This document shows, piece after piece, positions 1 to 5,888 of a stretch of DNA of 9,209 bases. The stretch is from Armatimonadota bacterium (GTDB lineage: Bacteria > Armatimonadota > Zipacnadia > Zipacnadales > UBA11051): contig DPJP01000277.1 of the NCBI GenBank assembly GCA_003542955.1, forward strand, positions 9,067-18,275, written 5' to 3'. The position numbers and the translations under genes are program-made. The stretch's first letter is position 1. Every line of letters starts with the position of its first letter. The notes under the pieces were generated by a model that was not told the origin of the DNA, searched no databases, and worked only from the letters and a program-made list of their open reading frames with translations.

Positions 1-260
1 GCGATGATCGGTTCGGCGGCAGCGACTTCACCCACCGAGGCCGCGTGGAACCATACCACCGGATCGCCGGATTGACACATCGCCAGCACGTCGGCCGGGA
101 GGGCACCGAGGCGCTCCCACAAGCCCTCCTGCGACTTCCCGCGCACCAGCAGACGGTAGGCCAGCCACAGCAGCAGGAAGGGCGACACCAGTGCAAGCAG
201 CAGGTTGTAGATGAAGGTGTAGACTGGTTGATAGGGCTGTTTGGGGGTGCGCTGTTCCAT
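1..260 (-). CDS. waaA: 3-deoxy-D-manno-octulosonic acid (Kdo) transferase, N-terminal part, cut by the window edge
   Basis: WaaA transfers Kdo from CMP-Kdo to the tetraacyl lipid A precursor at the cytoplasmic face of the inner membrane. Only about 86 N-terminal codons are present; the gene continues past position 1. Translation from the ATG at 260 shows the family's usual N-terminus: a single membrane anchor around residues 15-38, then GKSQEGLWERLG (41-52), then WFHAASVGE (70-78). The last motif carries the conserved Glu (E78), which in the family is the catalytic base. The start lies 19 bases after the msbA stop, and a perfect 10-base palindrome (264-273) fills part of that gap. The ribosome site is weak (GGTGG about 8 bases upstream), so translation may be coupled to msbA. 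It is the fifth gene of the lipid A operon. The family call is firm; whether it adds one, two or more Kdo residues cannot be judged. Confidence 0.93.
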   Translation of the reverse strand, partial: MEQRTPKQPYQPVYTFIYNLLLALVSPFLLLWLAYRLLVRGKSQEGLWERLGALPADVLAMCQSGDPVVWFHAASVGEVAAAEPII

Positions 261-279
261 TGCGGTGGCCACCGGTCCT

Positions 280-2088
280 CTATACCTGCTGCGAACTGGT
301 TGCTGTAGATGGGTCCGGGACCAGTTCGCGCGTCTCGTAGAGCCGTCTGTAGAGGCCGTCCTGCGCCATCAGTTGCTCGTGCGTGCCCTGCTCCACGATC
401 TGTCCCCGCTCCAGCACAACTATGCGGTCCGCGTTGCGAATCGTGCTCAGGCGGTGGGCAATGATGACGGCGGTGCGGCTCTCCAGCAGGCTCACCAGCG
501 CGGCATGAATTGCCGCCTCGGTCTCACTATCCAGAGATGACGTTGCCTCGTCGAGAATCACGATCTTCGGCGCCCGCAGCAGCGCCCGCGCGATCGCGAT
601 GCGCTGCCGTTGCCCCCCCGAAAGCATAACCCCCCGCTCGCCGACCTGCGTCTGGTACTGCTCAGGCAGATTCACGATGAAGTCGTGCGCGCGCGCTGCA
701 ATCGCCGCCGCCTCGATTTCCTCCTGCGTCGCACCGGGCCTCCCGTAGGCGATGTTCTGCCCCACCGTAGTTGCGAACAGCGCCGTCTCCTGCGGCACAA
801 TGCCCATCATGCCCTTCAGGGTGCGGTTGCTGATCCTGCGCACATCGACCCCATCGATCTTCACCGCGCCGCTCTGCACGTCGTACAGCCGCGGCACCAG
901 CCCGGCGACTGTCGACTTGCCCGCCCCAGAGGGCCCGACGAGCGCGACGGTCTCCCCGGGGGCTACGCGCAGGTGGAAATCCACCAGAACCGGCTCGCCG
1001 GTGTGGTAGGAGAAGCCGACGTGGTCGAACTCGATCTCCCCGCGCACATCATCCAGATCGACGGCGTCCTCCGCTTCGACGATGGCGGGCATTTCGTCGA
1101 GGACCTCATACACCCTCACTGCGGCCGCCTCCGCCTGCTGTACAACCAGGTGCAACCGCGAAACCCGACCGATCTCGACCCCGTTGAACTGCAGCAGGAA
1201 GATGTAGGCCATCAGCCCGCTTGCGCCTTCGCGGATACCTCCCGGCTCGGCCAGCAGGTGCCCCCCCATCACCAGCGCCGCGCACAGCGCCAGTCCGATG
1301 AACACCAGCACCATCGGGTTGCTCAGCGAACGCATCAGCCCCATCCGCATCTGGTTGTGGAACACGCCCCGGTTCTGCTCTGCGAAGTGCTCGCTGAGTT
1401 GCTTCTCCAGACCGAAGACCTTAACCACCCGAATCGCGTGGAAGTTCTGCTCGACCACGGAGGTAAGACCTGCGAGGCGCTCCTGCACCCGCCGGCCGAA
1501 ACGCCTGATGTAGCCGCCCACGTAGACCATCAACCCGGTGATCACCGGTATGGCGACAACAATCGCCAGCGTGAGCTTCCAGGACTTGTAGAACATGTAT
1601 CCCGTCACGGCTGCCACCGTCAACGGCGCCACAACGATGCGCGAGAGTTGCTCACCGATCGCCACCTGGATGATGGCGGTGTCGTTGTTGACCCGCGAGA
1701 TGAGGTCACCGGCGCGATGGCGGTCAAAGTAGCTGAGTGACAGGCTCTGCAGATGGTCGAAGACGTGGCATCGGAGGTCAAACAGCACGCGCTGCCCGAC
1801 CCAGACACCGCAGTAGAGGGCGCAGCCGTCGGAGATGGCTGCCGCGATGATGAGCAGCAACAGGTTCCGCGCGGCCAGGAAGAGGTCACCGAGTGCGACG
1901 GCGCGGGCCGCCTCCGCCATTCCCGGCGTGATGCTTGAAAAGAGCGGCTTGAATACCTGCTGGGTGTAGTCGATGGCCTGCGCGTTGAGCCAGGCGGCCA
2001 GCCCCATGTAGACGAGCCCGATGGCCAGTGCACCGCGCACCGGACGAGCGAACTGCGTCAGCTTCCAGAGGGCCGAGTTCCTGAGCAT
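280..2088 (-). CDS. msbA: MsbA-type lipid A ABC exporter (fused membrane and ATPase domains)
   Basis: This is a 602-residue half-transporter, close to the roughly 580-600 residues usual for MsbA, which works as a homodimer to flip lipid A-core across the inner membrane. The N-terminal half (about 15-325) is a type IV exporter membrane domain with hydrophobic segments near 18-36, 70-95, 150-190 and 255-300. The ATPase half is complete: Walker A GPSGAGKS at 385-392, Q-loop Gln 433, signature LSGGQ at 489-493, Walker B IVILDE at 509-514 and H-loop His 545. No other in-frame start occurs just upstream of the ATG. The gene begins 37 bases after lpxB and ends 19 bases before waaA, on the same strand. 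ATPase sequence alone cannot separate MsbA from other homodimeric exporters; its place between lpxB and waaA is what makes the lipid A substrate likely. Confidence 0.9.
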   Translation of the reverse strand: MLRNSALWKLTQFARPVRGALAIGLVYMGLAAWLNAQAIDYTQQVFKPLFSSITPGMAEAARAVALGDLFLAARNLLLLIIAAAISDGCALYCGVWVGQRVLFDLRCHVFDHLQSLSLSYFDRHRAGDLISRVNNDTAIIQVAIGEQLSRIVVAPLTVAAVTGYMFYKSWKLTLAIVVAIPVITGLMVYVGGYIRRFGRRVQERLAGLTSVVEQNFHAIRVVKVFGLEKQLSEHFAEQNRGVFHNQMRMGLMRSLSNPMVLVFIGLALCAALVMGGHLLAEPGGIREGASGLMAYIFLLQFNGVEIGRVSRLHLVVQQAEAAAVRVYEVLDEMPAIVEAEDAVDLDDVRGEIEFDHVGFSYHTGEPVLVDFHLRVAPGETVALVGPSGAGKSTVAGLVPRLYDVQSGAVKIDGVDVRRISNRTLKGMMGIVPQETALFATTVGQNIAYGRPGATQEEIEAAAIAARAHDFIVNLPEQYQTQVGERGVMLSGGQRQRIAIARALLRAPKIVILDEATSSLDSETEAAIHAALVSLLESRTAVIIAHRLSTIRNADRIVVLERGQIVEQGTHEQLMAQDGLYRRLYETRELVPDPSTATSSQQV

Positions 2089-2125
2089 TCGAGCATTCCC
2101 ATCCGCATCGTGTTGGGCGACGGGC

Positions 2126-3292
2126 TCATGAGACCGTCCGCCACCGGCCCAGCGTCTCGATGACGAGCTCGGCTGCCCGCTCCGTGGCCCCTGGCGGCCC
2201 CAGCAGCTCGCGAACCTCCGCGAGACGCTCTCGCATCCGCGCCCTGCTATCTGGATCGTCGAGCAGCTCTCGGGCCATCGCCGCGATCCCGGAGGCGTCC
2301 GTCTCCGCCGGCTCGACCGTCTCGGGAACGATGCGCCTGCCGGCCATGATGTTGGGCATCGCGTACATCGTCGTGTTCAGCTTCATCAGGCGGAACTGCA
2401 GCCACATGAGCGCCGTGCCGCGGTAGACGCCGATCATCGGACACAGAGCGGCCGTCGCCTCGAGCGAGGCGGTACCGAAGGCCGTCACGATCAGGTCGGC
2501 GGCCTGCATCAGCTTGACGCTGTCCTCGACGACAGTGACCCGCCCTTCGAGCATGCCCAGGTCGACGCCCCGGTCATTGCCGCCGGCGGCCGAGGGCGGC
2601 GGTGAGAAGAGCACATGCAGATCGGGCCTTGTCCTGCACAACATCGCCGCGGCGCGCACCATCTGGGGGCCGAGCAGTCGTCGCTCAACCAGCCGCGAGC
2701 CCGGCAGCAGCCCCAGACACGTCGCGTACTCCGGCACCCCCAGCTCGCGTCGCAACGCGCCGACATCCGCCGCGGGAGCGACGCGGTCGATCACGGGGTG
2801 GCCGACGAAGTGCGCGTTGACCCCCTGGTCGCGCAGCAGCTTCTCAGACCACGGAAAGGGTGTGGCCACGCAGTCGGTGTAGATCGAAAGGTCTGACCTG
2901 TCACGGAAGTTCTGATCCCATGACGCAGGCGGGAAGTAGTAGAGGCACTTCGGGCGGCGCTCACTGCCCAGTCGCTTCAAGAGCCGCAGGTTGAAGGCGC
3001 CGAGATTGACCGGGATGAGCAGGTCCGGCGGGTCCTCGACCAGGAAGGCCTCGAGCTTGCGCATCGCGTGCCAGTAGGTCGGGGAGCGTCTGAGCACATC
3101 GACAATGCCCATGGCGCCCCAGTCCGCGCTGTCGATGATGATCTCCGCACCGGCGGCGGCGAGCCGCTGCCCCCCCACCGCCTGCACGTGCAGGTTTGCA
3201 CGCTTGAGGAGTTCCTCGACAAGCAGTGAAGCGTGCAGGTCGCCGGAGGGTTCACCGGTGATGAGAACGATTCGCGGGGCCGATGCCATCAT
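2126..3292 (-). CDS. lpxB: Lipid-A-disaccharide synthase with divergent active-site motifs
   Basis: LpxB (GT19) condenses UDP-2,3-diacylglucosamine with lipid X to form the beta-1,6 lipid A disaccharide at the membrane surface. The 388-residue length fits the family. Recognisable signatures are GEPSGDLHA (13-21), MGIVDVL (61-67), FVGHPVID (162-169), LPGSR (196-200, with the conserved Arg), the FGTASLEA region near 275, and PNIMAGRRIVPE near 318. Two usually well-conserved stretches differ. Where E. coli has IDAPDFN this protein has VNLGAFN (95-101), so the Asp needed for catalysis in studied LpxB proteins becomes Asn96. The usual YVSPxVWAW becomes YFPPASWDQ (119-127). The start has tandem ATGs at 3292 and 3289; GGTGA lies 3 and 6 bases before them, so the second may be used. 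It lies 24 bases after lpxA. Operon position argues for a working LpxB; a related enzyme with altered specificity remains possible. Confidence 0.9.
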   Translation of the reverse strand: MMASAPRIVLITGEPSGDLHASLLVEELLKRANLHVQAVGGQRLAAAGAEIIIDSADWGAMGIVDVLRRSPTYWHAMRKLEAFLVEDPPDLLIPVNLGAFNLRLLKRLGSERRPKCLYYFPPASWDQNFRDRSDLSIYTDCVATPFPWSEKLLRDQGVNAHFVGHPVIDRVAPAADVGALRRELGVPEYATCLGLLPGSRLVERRLLGPQMVRAAAMLCRTRPDLHVLFSPPPSAAGGNDRGVDLGMLEGRVTVVEDSVKLMQAADLIVTAFGTASLEATAALCPMIGVYRGTALMWLQFRLMKLNTTMYAMPNIMAGRRIVPETVEPAETDASGIAAMARELLDDPDSRARMRERLAEVRELLGPPGATERAAELVIETLGRWRTVS

Positions 3293-3316
3293 CTTTCACC
3301 CACGGAGGGACGCAGC

Positions 3317-4105
3317 CTAGTGGGGGTTATTCTGCCGTCCGGCATAGCCCTCGTCGATCCGCTTCAGGAAGGCGGCCAGGTATTCTATCTGCGGAGTCGA
3401 CCGCAGATCGCGCTTGATGATCTCGATTGCGTCCGAGATGTTGTGCTCGGAGCGGTAGAGTATCCGGAACGCCTTCTTCAGTTCGGCCCGGTCCTCATCC
3501 GGCACTCCGCGACGCATCAGCCCGCGCCAGTTGATCCCGCGTACCTCGGTCGGGTTGCCGACTACCGTGGTGAACGGCGGCACGTCGCGGGTCACTCGCG
3601 ACATTCCCCCGACCATCGACATCGTCCCGACGGTCACAAACTGGTGCACTCCGGTCATCCCGCCGATGTTGGCATAGTCCTCGAGCACAACGTGGCCACC
3701 CAGCGCTACGCTGTTGGCGATCAACGTATGGTCGCCAATCTGGCAGTTGTGCCCCACATGCGAGTACGCCATCAGCATGTTGCCCTCGCCGATGACCGTC
3801 TGCCCCTCGTCACCGGTCGCCCTGTGCATCGTGACGAACTCGCGAATCGAGTTGCCCGAGCCGATGACCAGTTGTGTCGGCTCTCCCTTGTACTTGGCGT
3901 CCTGCGGCGGCTCGCCGAGGACCGCTCCGGTGTGGACCTGGGTATTGGGGCCGATGATGGTACCGGTGCGGATAACGGCCTGGGGGCCGATCGAGCAACC
4001 GTCACCGATGACGACCCCGGCTTCAACAATCGTGAAGGGCTTGATCTCGACGTCGGCGCCGAGGTCCGCTCCACTGTCGACAATCGCGGTTGGATGTATA
4101 TTCAT
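3317..4105 (-). CDS. lpxA: Acyl-ACP--UDP-N-acetylglucosamine O-acyltransferase
   Basis: LpxA catalyses the first lipid A step, moving an R-3-hydroxyacyl chain from ACP to the 3-OH of UDP-GlcNAc in the cytoplasm. From the ATG at 4105 the protein has 262 residues, the same length as E. coli LpxA, and begins MNIHPTAIVD as the family does. The N-terminal two thirds is hexapeptide-repeat left-handed beta-helix; the rest is the helical C-terminal domain. The catalytic His is H119 in SHVGHNC, with supporting H94 (MHRAT), H138 (GGHVV) and H154 (GVHQF). Gly167 lines up with E. coli Gly173, the acyl-chain ruler. The frame is also open to a GTG at 4126 that overlaps the fabZ stop (GTGA), but GAGGG 7 bases before the ATG and the homology both favour 4105. 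The family is certain; LpxD is less likely because of the length and the C-terminal domain. Confidence 0.96.
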   Translation of the reverse strand: MNIHPTAIVDSGADLGADVEIKPFTIVEAGVVIGDGCSIGPQAVIRTGTIIGPNTQVHTGAVLGEPPQDAKYKGEPTQLVIGSGNSIREFVTMHRATGDEGQTVIGEGNMLMAYSHVGHNCQIGDHTLIANSVALGGHVVLEDYANIGGMTGVHQFVTVGTMSMVGGMSRVTRDVPPFTTVVGNPTEVRGINWRGLMRRGVPDEDRAELKKAFRILYRSEHNISDAIEIIKRDLRSTPQIEYLAAFLKRIDEGYAGRQNNPH

Positions 4106-4112
4106 CGTAGCG

Positions 4113-4117
4113 CCCTC
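4113..4117 (-). promoter_or_regulatory. Ribosome binding site deciding the lpxA start
   Basis: GAGGG on the minus strand ends 7 bases before the ATG at 4105. It lies just inside the intergenic side of the fabZ stop (4123-4125), so ribosomes ending fabZ are well placed to reinitiate. It supports the ATG over the upstream GTG at 4126. Confidence 0.65.
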
Positions 4118-4122
4118 AGCCC

Positions 4123-4578
4123 TCACTGGGTATCGTCCGCGGCGGGCTCGTCGCGCGGAACCAGGGCGAACATCAGGTCGCCCTCCGCCACCAACTCGCC
4201 GTCAACGGTTGCCACCACATGCGCCTTGCCGATGTCCCGCTTGCGCTTCTCGATGCGCCCCTCGAAGCGCAGTTGATCCCCGGGCACCACCCGTCTGCGG
4301 AACTTCAAGTTGTCGATGCCCGCGAAAAGCGCATTCTTGCCCTTCGTGTCCGCCTCCGCAAGCAGCAGTACACCCGCGCTCTGCGCCATCGCCTCGACGA
4401 TCAGCACGCCGGGCATGACGGGGTCGCCGGGCCAGTGGCCGGTGAACTGCGGCTCGTTGAAGGTGACGTTCTTGATCGCCACGACCCGTACGCCCGGCTC
4501 AAACTCGACGATACGGTCGATGAGCAGGAACGGGTATCGGTGAGGCAGTATCTTCTGGATCTGTTTGATGTCCATCAT
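4123..4578 (-). CDS. fabZ: 3-hydroxyacyl-[acyl-carrier-protein] dehydratase FabZ
   Basis: FabZ dehydrates 3-hydroxyacyl-ACP to trans-2-enoyl-ACP in fatty acid elongation. It competes with LpxA for the same substrates, and so sets the balance between phospholipid and lipid A. The 151-residue product matches E. coli FabZ in length and has a hotdog fold. [12 protein letters not shown] (11-22) is the classic N-terminal signature, and [11 protein letters not shown] (47-57) with VEAMAQ (61-66) carries the catalytic His48 and Glu62. The frame stays open upstream to 4740, but that extra stretch is low-complexity Arg/Pro/Ala sequence and contains the promoter, so it is not coding. Starts are tandem ATGs at 4578 and 4575, with GGGGAGG 11 bases before the first. 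It is not fused to LpxC. It is the first gene of the operon, and its stop lies 17 bases before the lpxA ATG. Confidence 0.96.
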   Translation of the reverse strand: MMDIKQIQKILPHRYPFLLIDRIVEFEPGVRVVAIKNVTFNEPQFTGHWPGDPVMPGVLIVEAMAQSAGVLLLAEADTKGKNALFAGIDNLKFRRRVVPGDQLRFEGRIEKRKRDIGKAHVVATVDGELVAEGDLMFALVPRDEPAADDTQ

Positions 4579-4682
4579 CGGTCCGTGCGCCTCCCCAGAT
4601 TCGCCGCGGGGCCTCGCCGGCGGCCGGCTCCCAGAATACGTCAACGCCCGTCGTCCGGGGCGACTCGCCTCCGGGCGCCGGG
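4579..4682 (-). other. GC-rich 5' leader of the lipid A operon with possible hairpins
   Basis: This is the inferred untranslated leader between the promoter start site and fabZ. Two inverted repeats are visible. One spans 4655-4674: an 8-base-pair stem with one bulged base and a 3-base loop. The other spans 4616-4628: a 5-base-pair GC stem with a 3-base loop. Neither is followed by a U-run, so they are not intrinsic terminators. GC-rich DNA makes such stems easily, so a regulatory role is only possible. I recognise no known riboswitch. Confidence 0.4.
4590..4596 (-). promoter_or_regulatory. Ribosome binding site of fabZ
   Basis: GGGGAGG on the minus strand, 11 bases before the ATG at 4578, is a strong Shine-Dalgarno match at a slightly long distance. 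It fixes the start of the short FabZ form and argues against the longer open frame beginning near 4740. Confidence 0.7.
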
Positions 4683-4719
4683 CCGGCCGATTATAGCAAA
4701 GCGCTCTTGCGGGTGTCAA
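4683..4719 (-). promoter_or_regulatory. Consensus sigma-70 promoter of the fabZ-lpxA-lpxB-msbA-waaA operon
   Basis: On the minus strand TTGACA (4714-4719) and TATAAT (4690-4695) are both perfect consensus hexamers, separated by 18 bases, one more than the optimum of 17. Transcription would begin near 4683, giving a leader of about 105 bases before fabZ. The site starts 13 bases after the stop of the GtrB-like gene, in an otherwise very GC-rich stretch, so two perfect hexamers by chance are unlikely. A housekeeping-type promoter fits an essential lipid A operon. Read-through from the upstream transferase could add to it. Confidence 0.88.
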
Positions 4720-4732
4720 ACGCCGGAGGCGG

Positions 4733-5704
4733 CTAGCCATCCCCCTCCGCGGCGTCTGTTGCGTTGCTCTTGCGGAATACCTCCGAGATGATGTACAGCG
4801 GCCGAGCCTTCACCTCATCATACACCCGCCCGATGTATTCGCCAAGTATGCCGATGCTGATCAGCTGCACCCCACCCAGGAACAGGATCGCGACCGTCGG
4901 CGTTGTGAAGCCTTTCACCACATCAACACCCAGAATCCGCTTCACCACCAGAATGGTCGCGTAGGCCAGGCACGGGATGCTGATCGCCAGCCCCACGGCC
5001 AGGCTGAGCCGTAACGGCTTGTAGCTGAAGCTGAAAACCGCATCGAGCGCGTACCTGGTCAGCCGGATCAGGCTCTGCTTCGGCCGCCCCGCCGCGCGTT
5101 CATCCCGGTCGTACGGCACCACGGCCTGCGAGAAGCCCACCCATGCCCGCAAGCCCGGCAGGAACCGGTTGTGCTCCGTCAGGTTCCGCAACTGGTCCGC
5201 CACGCGCCGGTCGATGAGCCCGAAGACCCCCGCATCCAGCGGAATCGGGTAGTCACTGACCGACCCCAGGAGAGCATAGAACATCCTGTACAACCATGCC
5301 CGAACAACGCCCTCGCGCCTGCTGCGCCGGTGCGCAAGCACCACCATGTTGCCTTCGCGCCACTTGGCCAGCAGCTCAGGGATGACCTCCGGCGGGTCCT
5401 GCAGGTCACCGTCCATGATTACGACGCAGCGGCCCGCGGCCTGTGCCAACCCGGCCGAGATGGCCGGCTGGTGGCCGAAATTGCGCGAGAGATTCACCAG
5501 ACTCAGGCGTTCGTCGCGCGAGATCAGCTCCCGCAGCATCTCCTCGGAGCGGTCATGGCTGCCGTCGTTGGCGAAGACTATCTCATAGCCGCCCTCGACA
5601 TCGGCCAGCGCCGCCGTCAGCCGCTCGTAGAGCATGTCGATGCATTGTTCCTCGTTGTAGATCGGTATGACGACCGATAGCGTCGGCTGCCCACTCGTGG
5701 CCAA
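4733..5704 (-). CDS. Membrane glycosyltransferase family 2, GtrB/DPM1/ArnC type
   Basis: Members of this group move a sugar from a nucleotide donor to undecaprenyl (or dolichyl) phosphate at the cytoplasmic side of the membrane; the lipid-linked sugar is then flipped and used to decorate lipid A, O-antigen or other glycans. The protein has 323 residues: a GT-A domain with IPIYNEE (13-19), FANDGSHD (44-51) and DGDLQDPPE (98-106), then an interface helix, and two membrane segments near 232-254 and 268-289. It ends in the typical [15 protein letters not shown] (288-302). The start is TTG at 5704; an in-frame stop lies three codons upstream, and GGGGTGA sits 6 bases before it, so the rare start is well supported. 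No GtrA-like flippase or GT-C partner is in the window. Donor sugar unknown. It faces fabZ in the same direction but is separated by the promoter. Confidence 0.92.
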   Translation of the reverse strand: MATSGQPTLSVVIPIYNEEQCIDMLYERLTAALADVEGGYEIVFANDGSHDRSEEMLRELISRDERLSLVNLSRNFGHQPAISAGLAQAAGRCVVIMDGDLQDPPEVIPELLAKWREGNMVVLAHRRSRREGVVRAWLYRMFYALLGSVSDYPIPLDAGVFGLIDRRVADQLRNLTEHNRFLPGLRAWVGFSQAVVPYDRDERAAGRPKQSLIRLTRYALDAVFSFSYKPLRLSLAVGLAISIPCLAYATILVVKRILGVDVVKGFTTPTVAILFLGGVQLISIGILGEYIGRVYDEVKARPLYIISEVFRKSNATDAAEGDG

Positions 5705-5710
5705 CGGCGC

Positions 5711-5717
5711 TCACCCC
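5711..5717 (-). promoter_or_regulatory. Ribosome binding site deciding the TTG start of the GtrB-like gene
   Basis: GGGGTGA on the minus strand ends 6 bases before TTG at 5704. Its TGA is also an in-frame stop, so no earlier start is possible in that frame. Together these fix TTG as the start codon. Confidence 0.75.
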
Positions 5718-5765
5718 AGTAGTCCGCGATCGAGCCTGTGCTGGGGGCACGTTCGCCTCACGGGG

Positions 5766-5789
5766 GCATTCGACCTTTGCGACGAATGC
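5766..5789. repeat. Perfect inverted repeat GCATTCG-N10-CGAATGC
   Basis: The 7-base arms at 5766-5772 and 5783-5789 are perfect reverse complements with a 10-base spacer. The overall 24-base span is compatible with an operator for a dimeric regulator, or with a short RNA hairpin. Its place in the middle of a divergent intergenic region favours an operator, but no regulator gene is nearby and one occurrence cannot prove function. Confidence 0.5.
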
Positions 5790-5888
5790 GCTCTCCGCGG
5801 TCACGGTCCCCTGCCGGAGGACACATCGCCCATCACGGCGAAGAAACGTGACGGGACCGGCAATCCGCAGACCGGAGTACATCGCCCG

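Larger units (their letters stand above)
5705..5888. other. Divergent intergenic region between the GtrB-like gene and the GT operon
   Basis: These 184 bases separate two outward-reading transcription units and must hold promoters for both unless the genes are driven from elsewhere. I see no consensus -35/-10 pair on either strand, in contrast to the fabZ promoter. The region has a perfect 7-base inverted repeat (5766-5789) and an imperfect direct repeat (5814-5833 and 5872-5890). An open frame on the plus strand crosses it and enters the minus-strand gene, but that frame has no family resemblance before the ATG at 5889, so I treat it as non-coding. Confidence 0.6.

Noticed and set aside
610..1740. 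Long plus-strand open frame opposite msbA
   Set aside because: Its His/Arg/Pro-rich translation is typical of the antisense of a GC-rich gene; the minus strand encodes a complete ABC exporter.
4106..4126. GTG start for lpxA overlapping the fabZ stop
   Set aside because: The downstream ATG has a better-spaced ribosome site and gives the family's exact N-terminus and length.
3233..4276. Long plus-strand open frame across lpxA
   Set aside because: It is a shadow of lpxA, lpxB and fabZ; no family features and no ribosome site.
4717..4733. Possible terminator after the GtrB-like gene
   Set aside because: A 4-base GC stem followed by only three T residues is too weak, and those T residues belong to the -35 region of the fabZ promoter.
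4579..4740. N-terminal extension of FabZ by about 54 residues
   Set aside because: It is Arg/Pro/Ala-rich with no family match, overlaps the upstream stop codon, and contains a perfect promoter; the ATG at 4578 has its own ribosome site.
5667..5888. 74-residue extension of the first GT4, with a CxxC-like stretch
   Set aside because: It overlaps the opposite-strand GtrB-like gene and lacks any sensible fold start; the ATG at 5889 begins the first beta strand.
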